NCBI GenBank assembly: GCA_044433305.1
Contig: JAWXTS010000078.1
Span: forward strand, 1 to 7,783
DNA length: 7,783 bases
Reading direction: 5' to 3'
From: JAWXTS01 sp044433305
Lineage (GTDB): Bacteria > Bacteroidota > Bacteroidia > Bacteroidales > Rikenellaceae
Both the position numbers and the translations under genes were made by a program. Each line of letters begins with the position of its first letter. Positions within the stretch are counted from its first letter, which is position 1. Under the pieces are notes generated by a model that searched no databases, was not told the DNA's origin, and worked only from the letters and a program-made list of their open reading frames with translations. Shown here one piece after another: positions 1-6,675 of this stretch.

Positions 1-220
1 CAGAATTGTGATGTAGACCATATCCAGCATTCTCCATTTGTTGCACTGACAGATTTGTTACACCGAAACTTCCTCTAGGTGTTTCAATTCGCTCGTCAGT
101 TTTAGAATTTTCTATAAGTTTTTGTTGTTGTTGATATAACTTGTCGAAAAAATTATCATATACTTGCGTTGGACTATTGTCATAAACAGCATTTAAAAAA
201 TCACGATATGATACTTTCAT
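1..220 (-). CDS. N-terminal part of an unrecognised protein, runs off the left edge
   Basis: Reading leftward from ATG at 220, 73 codons stay open to the window edge, so only the N-terminus is present. The product begins MKVSYRDFLNAVYDN, has a QQQQK stretch near residue 36 and contains NLSVQQMENAGYGLHHNS near the edge. It has no signal peptide or membrane segment in the visible part and looks cytoplasmic. The frame is open for 12 more codons upstream, to a TAA at 257-259, including a possible GTG start at 254-256. Because a breakpoint lies at about 250, the true N-terminus may be lost and ATG 220 may be internal. The DNA is clearly more AT-rich than the genes to the right, and its codon choice (TTA, AAA, ATA) differs from the CTA/CTT/GAG-rich neighbours, which suggests foreign or mobile DNA. 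I do not recognise the family. The MENAGYGLHH stretch vaguely recalls domains in large proteins of Bacteroidetes conjugative elements, but I would not assign it. Confidence 0.5.
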   Translation of the reverse strand, partial: MKVSYRDFLNAVYDNSPTQVYDNFFDKLYQQQQKLIENSKTDERIETPRGSFGVTNLSVQQMENAGYGLHHNS

Positions 221-243
221 TAGATTGTCTACTGTAAATTCTT

Positions 244-253
244 TAACACCTAG
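244..253. other. Breakpoint between AT-rich DNA and the SusD gene
   Basis: In the SusD frame the codons from 250 read LALRAYLHFDLLRMYG without interruption, which is a hallmark block inside SusD/RagB proteins. Immediately left of it are CAC at 247-249 and a TAA stop at 244-246, and no SusD-like sequence can be followed further. Base composition also changes here. The join could be an insertion end, a rearrangement end or a misassembly. I see no target duplication or terminal inverted repeat, since only one side of the event is in the window. Confidence 0.65.
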
Positions 254-1269
254 CACTTAGAGCATACCTACATTTTGACCTACTACGTATGTATGGAGCA
301 CCTGTATGGGCTAGCGATGCAGACAAGGAAATTGCTATTCCTTATGTATCGGAATACTCTTTCGACATCACTCCATTCAGCAGCTTTGACGAGGCTTATG
401 AAAAAGTTATTGCCGACCTTCTAGAGGCTGAGCGATTGCTTGCTGCCGACGAGGAGCTAGTAGAATATGTTCGCGAGAGCAACACTTCTGGCTTTACTTA
501 CGGTCGTATCGTACACATGAACCTATATGCTGTTCAGGCACTTTTGGCACGTGTATACTGTTCTATGAACGACCTTGAGAATGCAGCCATCTATGCTAAG
601 AAAGTTATCGACAGTCAGAAATTCACATTTAGAAGTACCGAGAAGTTTAATCAACCAGAAAACGGCACCCTAGACTTCAACGAAACAATCTTTGGACTTT
701 ATTCTATCGAGGCCCAATACAGTAATATCAACATGTATTTTGTATCGTCTTCGTCTACCGAGAGTAAGTTCCTTCTTAACTCTGACTACCGCGAGCTTTA
801 CCTTAACGATTCTCCAGATTATCAAAATGACTACCGCCTATCAGCGTGGTTTGACGATAGCAACTCTACCCTTAAGAAACTTGCTTATCCTTCATTCTAC
901 ACTAGCAGTGGCGACTATTCATACTCAGGAAGTCTTATCCTAGGCATCAACATGCTTCGCATACCAGAGATGTACTACATCATGGCCGAGGCTTATGTTG
1001 ATAGCAACCCTACTCTAGCTACTCAGTACTTTGACGAGGTTATTGTAACTCGTGGTCTGGAGTCTCTAGAGAGCCTAGGCACAACAGTTACTATGGATCA
1101 GATTCTTGCTGAGCGTCGCAAAGAGTTCTATGGCGAGGGACAATACTGGTTTGACCTTAAACGCCTAGGTAAAGATATTCAGGTTGACGTGTCTACTCTA
1201 CTATCTGGTGACGATGCAAGCACTTACACCGTGCCTATGCCTACATCAGAAACTGAAGATAGATTTTAG
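250..1269 (+). CDS. RagB/SusD family nutrient-uptake lipoprotein, 5'-truncated
   Basis: SusD proteins are surface lipoproteins that form a lid over a SusC TonB-dependent channel and bind the incoming glycan or peptide. Homology starts at 250 with LALRAYLHFDLLRMYGAPVW, and the first ATG in frame is at 289 (326 codons from there). TPR-like helices follow (YEKVIADLLEAERLL; NLYAVQALLARVYCSMND), then the RIPEMYYIMAEAY helix and the C-terminal signature RRKEFYGEGQYWFDLKR. It ends in TVPMP, matching the LPIP-type end of the family, so the C-terminus is complete. Intact members are usually around 500 residues, so about 100-150 N-terminal residues are missing, including signal peptide and lipid-anchor Cys. 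A protein started at ATG 289 would lack an export signal, so this is best treated as a broken gene or remnant. It lies 18 bp before the DUF4843 gene, as in intact operons. The substrate cannot be inferred. Confidence 0.9.
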   Translation, partial: LALRAYLHFDLLRMYGAPVWASDADKEIAIPYVSEYSFDITPFSSFDEAYEKVIADLLEAERLLAADEELVEYVRESNTSGFTYGRIVHMNLYAVQALLARVYCSMNDLENAAIYAKKVIDSQKFTFRSTEKFNQPENGTLDFNETIFGLYSIEAQYSNINMYFVSSSSTESKFLLNSDYRELYLNDSPDYQNDYRLSAWFDDSNSTLKKLAYPSFYTSSGDYSYSGSLILGINMLRIPEMYYIMAEAYVDSNPTLATQYFDEVIVTRGLESLESLGTTVTMDQILAERRKEFYGEGQYWFDLKRLGKDIQVDVSTLLSGDDASTYTVPMPTSETEDRF

Positions 1270-1287
1270 ACTAACTTATAAATTAAG

Positions 1288-2202
1288 ATGAATAAGATGA
1301 AAAATAAAATATTATTCCGTTTTAGTGCACTGCTAGCGGTGGCTGCGTTGTTTTGCAGTTGCGACGACACGTGGTTGATGTATGACACAGATCAAAAATC
1401 ACACTTATACTTCATAGACAAGTCTGGTACTTCGCAATTCTCATTTGCACTATTGCAAGATCAGCAGTCAGAATACAACATGACTGTTAAACTTATGGGC
1501 ATGCCTTCTGACCAAGACAGAACTTTCGATATTTCATATATCGATGCCGAAGCAGGCGAGACTCTAATGTCTGGCTCTACCGAGTATCCTGTTGTTACGG
1601 CTGTCGAAGGCGAGGACTTTATAATGAACGACCTTGTTATTCCAGCAGGTGAGGTTGAGGTTGTTATCCCTATTACCATCAACCGTACAGACAAGATGAT
1701 GGATTCTTTTGTGAAGCTTCAATTTGAAATCGTAGAGAACGATGAGTTCATTCCTCTTGCTGCAGACAGCTCTGAATCAAAAGAGATTCTGACTCCTATG
1801 TTCACACTCTACATCAACGATGGCGAGCCATCATGTCCTTACTGGTGGGATGCTAGTACTACTACATACGACTTGTTCGGATGGACAATGTATGGTGGTC
1901 GCTTCTACCCAGAGAAATATTTGATGTTCCTTGAACTATATTGGGCTATCGAAGAGGTTAACCCTGTATTCTATGAGTACTGCGAGGCTTTGTATGGTCG
2001 CAATTTGGATAACGAAGGTATTACCAACAGCTTCTTTTCTGTATCTGATGGTGCCGTCTGGGCAACATACGTTCTGATTCCGCTACGTGACTACTATGTA
2101 GAATATTATGAGAACAACCCTGACGATCCAGACATAGAGGTATTTGCATCTTCTGGCACATCTGGTTCATACTGGGGCGATCCAATCAAGTTATTAAGAT
2201 AA
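1288..2202 (+). CDS. DUF4843 domain-containing lipoprotein, SusCD accessory
   Basis: This is a 304-residue predicted surface lipoprotein. A basic start and hydrophobic stretch (FRFSALLAVAALFCSC) lead to Cys25 as probable lipid-anchor residue. The following DD resembles the acidic lipoprotein export signal that sends Bacteroidetes lipoproteins to the cell surface. The core (YFIDKSGTSQFSFALL, TVKLMGMPSDQDRTFDI, then a beta-rich stretch ending LYINDGEP) is typical of DUF4843, as is the Trp/Tyr-rich C-terminal half. ATG at 1297 is an alternative start that would shorten the n-region by three residues. It sits between susD (18-bp gap) and the PKD-like lipoprotein gene (24-30-bp gap), the usual order for this family. 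As I recall, B. thetaiotaomicron BT2261-2264 has a similar four-gene layout, and that SusCD complex carried bound peptides. A peptide-type substrate here is only an analogy. Confidence 0.85.
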   Translation: MNKMKNKILFRFSALLAVAALFCSCDDTWLMYDTDQKSHLYFIDKSGTSQFSFALLQDQQSEYNMTVKLMGMPSDQDRTFDISYIDAEAGETLMSGSTEYPVVTAVEGEDFIMNDLVIPAGEVEVVIPITINRTDKMMDSFVKLQFEIVENDEFIPLAADSSESKEILTPMFTLYINDGEPSCPYWWDASTTTYDLFGWTMYGGRFYPEKYLMFLELYWAIEEVNPVFYEYCEALYGRNLDNEGITNSFFSVSDGAVWATYVLIPLRDYYVEYYENNPDDPDIEVFASSGTSGSYWGDPIKLLR

Positions 2203-2232
2203 ATGAGTGTAAAAAATTAAAAATTGATGATT

Positions 2233-3714
2233 ATGAAACAAATAATTTATAAGTTGTCAGTGGTTGTATTTGCGCTCGTTACCACTGTTTCGTGTTATAA
2301 TCTTGATGATGAAAACTTCAAGACTCTGACACCTATCACAGTTAATGATGTAGCCACAACCATAGACGTAAAGTCAGGTATAGAACTTATATATACTGAC
2401 CTTGAGCTTACAAGTGATCTTCCGATAGAATACGAGTGGGCTTATGGACAGGTTAAGACCGACTCGTATAACGAATATGCCATGGACTCTCTTCGAGTGA
2501 TCTCTAACGACCCAGACATACGTTACACGTTTAAGTCTCTAGGTACTTTCATTCTACGCCTAAAGGCTGACAATGGTGAAGATGTATTGTTGAAATACTT
2601 CACCCTTAATGTCAACTCTGGACTAGACGAGGGTGTTCTTATCCTCTCTAACGACGAGGAGGAAAACGGTAGCCTAACGCTTGTCAAAAAACGTACAGCA
2701 GATGAAATAGCTGAAGATTCTCAGGAGGTATTCACTGACATTTTCTCTACCATCAATCCTGAGAGATCTCTTAAGAAAGTTAAGAACATGTACCTATCTA
2801 GCTACTATCATACTTCTAGCTCGGTGTACTACAATTCTCTTTTGGTTTCTACGGATGATGAGAGCGGCACTCTCTACAAGATGGAGCCTAACACGCTAAT
2901 GGTTTACTCTACTCGAGCAATGAAAGAGGAGCTTGGCACAGCCTGCGAGCAGTTTGTTGGCGACTACATGATTTCTTCAGCTCACTATACATTTATGCGT
3001 GGTAGCGACGGGCTAACATACCGTTATGACCTATACAGCGATATTATTGGTGAGCGTACAGACGTTACAATAGCTGGCCTTTATGCTACTCACGGAGCTA
3101 TGCTTGAGACTTATTCTAGTTCTTCTGGTGGTTCAAGAAAACCGCTTATGTTTAGCAAAGAGGTGTTGTTTGTGCCTTATTATGGCAGTATAACACGACC
3201 AAGCATAGATGGATACTATGTAGTTAACATCTGTACTTCGAGTGTTTACAGCAAGGCTTATGTATTGCTTCAATCTAAGACCGACCCTACAAGCTATACC
3301 ATAAGAAGTAGTACAACATCTATGGGTACGCAGACCGAGGTAATAACATTCTCTACCGATAATCTATGTATGGATATAGACTCGAAGATGGTGTTCACTA
3401 AGAACTCTGCCGACGTATATTATACTTTCAACAATGGTATATATCGTTGGACTCCAACTTCGGCACCTGCAACAGCACCTAAGATTACTCTTCCTGAGGG
3501 TGAGATTATCCGCGACATAGAGACCAACTACATGGCCAAATTTGGTGATGGCACAGAGGAGACTCTTCTATATGTTGCCACATACAACCCTACTCGTGAG
3601 GGCAAAAAAGGTAGCTTGTACGTATATCAGTTTAGCGACGACCAACTAGTAACTAGCTACGAGGGTATCTGCGACGATCCTGTACAAGTAATGTACAAAT
3701 ACCGCGTACAATAA
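2233..3714 (+). CDS. PKD-like family surface lipoprotein, SusCD accessory
   Basis: From ATG 2233 the product is 493 residues; ATG 2227 is an equally possible start two codons earlier. I chose 2233 because it gives the usual short n-region MKQIIYKL. The hydrophobic stretch runs into the lipobox TVSC, and the anchor Cys is followed by YNLDDE, whose acidic residues fit surface export. Roughly residues 25-130 form an Ig/PKD-like module (EYEWAYGQ, YTFKSLGTFILRLKADNG), as in PKD-like family lipoproteins beside SusCD operons. The rest reads as repeated beta strands of a beta-propeller-like region (GVLILSNDEEENGSLTL; YYVVNICTSSVYSKAYVLLQS; TLLYVATYNPTREGKKGSLYVYQF). It is the last gene of the operon, followed 20 bp later by a terminator. 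Its likely job is capturing substrate for the SusCD pair, but no SusC is present here. Family assignment is fairly sure; ligand unknown. Confidence 0.8.
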   Translation: MKQIIYKLSVVVFALVTTVSCYNLDDENFKTLTPITVNDVATTIDVKSGIELIYTDLELTSDLPIEYEWAYGQVKTDSYNEYAMDSLRVISNDPDIRYTFKSLGTFILRLKADNGEDVLLKYFTLNVNSGLDEGVLILSNDEEENGSLTLVKKRTADEIAEDSQEVFTDIFSTINPERSLKKVKNMYLSSYYHTSSSVYYNSLLVSTDDESGTLYKMEPNTLMVYSTRAMKEELGTACEQFVGDYMISSAHYTFMRGSDGLTYRYDLYSDIIGERTDVTIAGLYATHGAMLETYSSSSGGSRKPLMFSKEVLFVPYYGSITRPSIDGYYVVNICTSSVYSKAYVLLQSKTDPTSYTIRSSTTSMGTQTEVITFSTDNLCMDIDSKMVFTKNSADVYYTFNNGIYRWTPTSAPATAPKITLPEGEIIRDIETNYMAKFGDGTEETLLYVATYNPTREGKKGSLYVYQFSDDQLVTSYEGICDDPVQVMYKYRVQ

Positions 3715-3734
3715 ACCATTCACATAACTCTTTT

Positions 3735-3768
3735 AAGGGCTGTCTCAGAAACTGGGACAGCCTTTTTT
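3735..3768 (+). terminator. Intrinsic terminator after the SusD-type operon
   Basis: Arms 3738-3748 (GGCTGTCTCAG) and 3752-3762 (CTGGGACAGCC) pair over 11 bp with one G-U, around an AAA loop. The stem extends by A-T pairs, and a run of six T follows. It isolates the lipoprotein operon from the His-rich/TonB unit downstream. Confidence 0.88.
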
Positions 3769-3792
3769 GGTTATATATAGGCCACAATAATA

Positions 3793-3814
3793 AAATACCA
3801 ACATATTGGTATTT
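3793..3814. promoter_or_regulatory. Perfect 9-bp inverted repeat at the -33 box, possible operator
   Basis: AAATACCAA (3793-3801) and TTGGTATTT (3806-3814) are exact reverse complements around CATA. The right arm overlaps the TTTG of the -33 element, the place where a dimeric repressor would block the polymerase. No T-run belongs to it, and it lies upstream of the inferred start site, so it is a DNA site rather than a terminator. Given the metal-uptake look of the genes, a Fur/Zur-type or other metal sensor is a reasonable guess, but the sequence is not a recognisable Fur box. Confidence 0.5.
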
Positions 3815-3842
3815 GCAGTTATACTATATTATATTACCTTTG
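3812..3842 (+). promoter_or_regulatory. Bacteroidetes-type promoter of the His-rich/TonB unit
   Basis: TTTG at 3812-3815 and TACCTTTG at 3835-3842 match the -33 (TTTG) and -7 (TAnnTTTG) consensus exactly, separated by 19 nt. Transcription should start within about 5-8 nt of the -7 box, so at about 3847-3850. That leaves almost no leader before ATG 3851. Confidence 0.75.
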
Positions 3843-3850
3843 CATCTGTT

Positions 3851-4219
3851 ATGAGGAGAATTTATCAGATTAAATCAAACATAGGCTTCGGCATCTTGCT
3901 AGCAATATTTATTGCTAGCTATGCTAACTCGACTATGTTTAATCATGAGCACGTTATCGACGGAGCTACGATAGTTCACTCACATTTCTACGGTGCGCAC
4001 CACACAGATTCAGATGATGGTGGCCATGCTAGCGAAGAACTTATTCTTCTAACACAACTTGCGCTAAGCAATAATCTTATTGCCAGCCAAGCAACAACCA
4101 TCAGCGAGGTGGTTGCTCAGGAGCTATATGCCATTGCCATACCTATAAAGGTAGACAAGGAGCATGGCAAACTATCTTCTATCTATTCTACGCGGGGACC
4201 TCCTGCCTTCTTTCTTTAA
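3851..4219 (+). CDS. Small exported His-rich protein, probable metal-uptake accessory
   Basis: From ATG 3851 the product is 122 residues. The open frame reaches back to TTG 3806, but that stretch contains the promoter, so 3851 is preferred. A basic n-region (MRRIYQIK) and hydrophobic core (IGFGILLAIFIA) form a signal peptide or membrane anchor ending near ASYANS, with no lipobox Cys. Next comes a cluster of seven His in 28 residues: H-E-H, IVHSH, HH and GGH at positions 32-59, mixed with Asp. That is typical of a metal-chelating segment. The C-terminus ends RGPPAFFL. Small His-rich proteins with an Arg-x-Pro-Pro tail occur beside metal TonB receptors in other phyla (the DUF2946-like type), which supports a role in metal binding in the periplasm. 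It is the first gene of a unit with the receptor 126 bp downstream and no second promoter visible. The metal, and whether it delivers, stores or senses it, are unknown. Confidence 0.75.
   Translation: MRRIYQIKSNIGFGILLAIFIASYANSTMFNHEHVIDGATIVHSHFYGAHHTDSDDGGHASEELILLTQLALSNNLIASQATTISEVVAQELYAIAIPIKVDKEHGKLSSIYSTRGPPAFFL
3898..3919. repeat. Perfect 10-bp inverted repeat inside the signal-peptide region
   Basis: GCTAGCAATA (3898-3907) and TATTGCTAGC (3910-3919) are exact reverse complements with a 2-nt centre. The site lies in codons for the hydrophobic core of the His-rich protein, about 48 nt after its start. It could fold as an mRNA hairpin or serve as a binding site, or be a by-product of the codons used. 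Confidence 0.5.
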
Positions 4220-4227
4220 ACAAACGT

Positions 4228-4243
4228 ACAGATTCTAATCTGT
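4228..4243 (+). other. Small perfect inverted repeat in the intergenic spacer
   Basis: ACAGATT (4228-4234) and AATCTGT (4237-4243) pair exactly around CT, nine bases after the stop of the His-rich gene. There is no T-run behind it, so it is not an obvious terminator. Confidence 0.45.
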
Positions 4244-4271
4244 TACACCCTAGAGCTTGCAAACTACACAG

Positions 4272-4310
4272 GTTCTGGCTGACCGTGTTATGTAATAACA
4301 CGGCCCGAAC
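4272..4310 (+). promoter_or_regulatory. Strong intercistronic hairpin before the TonB receptor gene
   Basis: CCGTGTTAT (4283-4291) and ATAACACGG (4295-4303) form a perfect 9-bp stem around GTA. An outer GTTC/GAAC pair (4272-4275 with 4307-4310) and GG/CC pairs (4277-4278 with 4305-4306) lengthen it, with small internal loops. No T-run follows, and the receptor ATG is 36 nt downstream. It probably sits in the mRNA between the two genes and could stabilise or control the downstream part. It does not match a riboswitch class I know. Confidence 0.6.
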
Positions 4311-4345
4311 AACTAAGTTCATTTTTATAATTAAACCCAAATAAC

Positions 4346-6619
4346 ATGAAACAAATTAAACTATTATTGCTAATGGTTTGTACCATCATGGTAACAACTC
4401 TTAGCGCACAGAGAACGGACGCGGTAGTCGTAGGACACGTCGTAAACAAGGAGTCAGGTGAGCACCTTGCTTATGCTTCCGTAACAATTAAAGGTACCAC
4501 TATCGGTACTGTTACTGACGGCACAGGTCACTACACACTTTCAAATCTTCCAGTAGGTTCGTTCACTATTGTTGCCTCGTCAGCAGGTTACAGCACAGAG
4601 GAATTTGAAATCGAGACAGTAGCTAAGAAAACTATCGAGTGTAAATTCGAGCTTGAGGAGCAACTTATCGCTGTTGACCAAATCGTTATTTCGTCAACAA
4701 AAAATGAGACTAACAAAAAATACTCTGCAACTATCGTAAACGTTGCCTCAACCAAACTATTCGAGAACACAGCCTCTTCAACACTTGCTGAGACTATGAG
4801 CTTCCAGTCTGGTCTACGTATCGAGAGCACTTGCGGTAACTGCGGTTCTGTTCAGCTACGTATCAACGGTCTTGAGGGTCAGTACACTCAAGTGCTTTTG
4901 GATAGCCGTCCAATCTTCAGCTCACTAGCTGGCGTATATGGTCTTGAGCAACTTCCAGTTTCTATGATCGAGCGCGTAGAGGTTATCCGCGGTGGTGGCT
5001 CTGCCCTATTCGGATCGAGCGCAATCGGTGGTGTTGTTAACATCATCACAAAAGAGCCACTTAGAAGCTCAGCTACTATCTCTAACACAACAAACGTGCT
5101 TAAAGGTGGTACAACAGACATCACAACATCTCTAAACAGCTCTTTCGTATCTGATGACCAAAAAGCAGGTGTATATGTATTTGGTATGATCAAAGACAGA
5201 GAGGCATACGACAGAAACGAGGATGGTTTCTCTGATGTTCCTACTATGTCTTCTGAGACAATAGGTTTTAGAGGTTTCTACAAAACTAGCAACTACTCTA
5301 AAATCACAGCTGAGTATCACCACATCTCTGAGTACCGTCGTGGTGGTGACAATCTAGACCTACCTGCACACGAGGCATTTATTGCAGAGCAAATCGAGCA
5401 TGACATTCACGGTGGTGGACTTAACTATGACTACCTAAGCCCTAACTTCAAACACAAATTCAACGTTTATGGTTCGGCTCAGGTTATCGGTAGAGACACT
5501 TACTATGGTGCAGATCAAGATCCAGACGCTTATGGCCACACAGACGACAAAACGTTTGTTGCTGGTGCTCAATACAACTACTCTTACAACTGGTTGCTTC
5601 CTGCAAACTTTACTTTCGGTGCTGAGTACAACTACAACGATATGCACGACGTAATGGAGGGTTATGATAGAGACCTAAAACAAACAACAAATATCATGGG
5701 TGCTTTCGTTCAGAACGAGTGGTCTAGCGACAAACTTAACTTTGTTGTAGGTGGTCGTCTTGACAAACACAACCTTATCGACGAGGCTATCTTCTCGCCA
5801 CGTGCAAGCCTACGTTTTAGCCCTACTGAGAATGCAGGTTTCCGCGTTAGCTACTCTAGCGGTTTCAGAGCACCTCAAGCATTTAACGAGGACCTACACA
5901 TCGAGGCTGTTGCTGGTGGTGTTTCATTGATCGAGCTTGACCCAGATTTGACTCCAGAATTCTCTCACAGCTTCACAGCTTCGGCAGACCTTTACCACTC
6001 ATTTGGAGAGGTTCAAGCCAACCTTCTTATCGAGGGTTTCTACACTAAACTTGATGATGTATTTACTCTTGACATCAAAGACGAGGTTGATGGCAACATC
6101 ATCTGGGAGCGTAGCAATGGCTCGGGCGCAACAGTAAAAGGTATCAGCGCAGAGCTTATGTTCGGTATACCTAACACTTTCGAGATTCAGGCAGGTTACA
6201 CTTTCCAAGATAGCAAATACACTGAGGCTGAGGAGTGGTCAGAGGACGTAGAGGCTACACGCACTATGTTCCGCTCACCAGACCAATACGGTTACATCAC
6301 TGCTAACGTTAACATCACTCCAGCGTTCAAAGCATCTGTATTCGGAAACTACACAGGCACCATGCTAGTTCAACACTGCGAGGGTTATGCTCTACAAGAC
6401 GAGAACGTATGGACTGAGACATTCTGGGATTTTGGTGTTAAGCTATCATACGACATCGCTTTGACAAGCTTGTTCAATGTCGAGCTTAGCGCAGGTGTTA
6501 AAAACATCTTTGACGAGTACCAGAGCGACGTTGAGGTTGGTCAATACAAAGACGCAGGTTATGTATACGGACCATCTCTACCACGTACAGTATTCTTTGG
6601 TGCTAAGTTCTCATTCTAG
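4346..6619 (+). CDS. TonB-dependent outer-membrane receptor, probable metal or metallophore uptake
   Basis: This is a complete 757-residue receptor. MKQIKLLLLMVCTIMVTTLSAQ is a signal peptide, cleaved near residue 22. Residues about 26-105 are a carboxypeptidase-regulatory-like beta domain, common in Bacteroidetes receptors (GHVVNKESGEHLAYASVTIK, then TVTDGTGHYTLSNLPVG). The plug follows at about 110-240, with VDQIVISSTK as a possible TonB-box region, CGNC at 163-166, and the hallmark IERVEVIRGGGSALFG then GGVVNIITKEP at 208-238. The rest is the 22-strand barrel. It ends YGPSLPRTVFFGAKFSF, with a terminal aromatic residue as in outer-membrane barrels. A His-rich, probably extracellular loop lies near 324-355 (YHHISEYRRGGDNLD, then HEAFIAEQIEHDIHGGG). 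It has no SusD partner and so belongs with CirA/FepA-type receptors rather than SusC. The His-rich neighbour, His loop and Cys pair point to metal or metallophore import. Siderophore or heme remain possible. A-rich sequence replaces a Shine-Dalgarno site. Confidence 0.9.
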   Translation: MKQIKLLLLMVCTIMVTTLSAQRTDAVVVGHVVNKESGEHLAYASVTIKGTTIGTVTDGTGHYTLSNLPVGSFTIVASSAGYSTEEFEIETVAKKTIECKFELEEQLIAVDQIVISSTKNETNKKYSATIVNVASTKLFENTASSTLAETMSFQSGLRIESTCGNCGSVQLRINGLEGQYTQVLLDSRPIFSSLAGVYGLEQLPVSMIERVEVIRGGGSALFGSSAIGGVVNIITKEPLRSSATISNTTNVLKGGTTDITTSLNSSFVSDDQKAGVYVFGMIKDREAYDRNEDGFSDVPTMSSETIGFRGFYKTSNYSKITAEYHHISEYRRGGDNLDLPAHEAFIAEQIEHDIHGGGLNYDYLSPNFKHKFNVYGSAQVIGRDTYYGADQDPDAYGHTDDKTFVAGAQYNYSYNWLLPANFTFGAEYNYNDMHDVMEGYDRDLKQTTNIMGAFVQNEWSSDKLNFVVGGRLDKHNLIDEAIFSPRASLRFSPTENAGFRVSYSSGFRAPQAFNEDLHIEAVAGGVSLIELDPDLTPEFSHSFTASADLYHSFGEVQANLLIEGFYTKLDDVFTLDIKDEVDGNIIWERSNGSGATVKGISAELMFGIPNTFEIQAGYTFQDSKYTEAEEWSEDVEATRTMFRSPDQYGYITANVNITPAFKASVFGNYTGTMLVQHCEGYALQDENVWTETFWDFGVKLSYDIALTSLFNVELSAGVKNIFDEYQSDVEVGQYKDAGYVYGPSLPRTVFFGAKFSF

Positions 6620-6642
6620 AACAACGCCCTTTATATATATAG

Positions 6643-6675
6643 CAAAACCGCCTTTTTTGGGGCGGTTTTGTTATT
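6643..6675. terminator. Bidirectional terminator between convergent genes
   Basis: CAAAACCGCC (6643-6652) and GGCGGTTTTG (6661-6670) pair over 10 bp around an 8-nt T/G loop, with A/T tracts built into both sides of the stem. It lies 23 bp after the receptor stop and 5 bp from the stop of the minus-strand SLOG gene, so it can end both transcripts. Confidence 0.85.

Noticed and set aside
3735..3768. Hairpin read as an insertion-sequence end
   Set aside because: A stem of 11 bp with a 3-nt loop and T6 right after an operon is an ordinary intrinsic terminator; no transposase or target duplication is near.
3793..3814. Recombinase site for an invertible promoter
   Set aside because: No second inverted copy of this sequence is seen on the other side of the promoter, and no invertase gene is in the window.
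3806..3850. N-terminal extension of the His-rich gene from TTG 3806
   Set aside because: The stretch contains the -33 spacer and the exact -7 promoter box, so it is upstream of the expected transcript.
4220..4345. Cobalamin or other known riboswitch before the TonB receptor
   Set aside because: I could not find conserved cores of any class I know; the visible structure is two simple hairpins.
4588..5647. Several open frames opposite or out of frame with the TonB receptor gene
   Set aside because: They are shadows of a full-length, well-matched coding gene and show no domain, start context or independent support.
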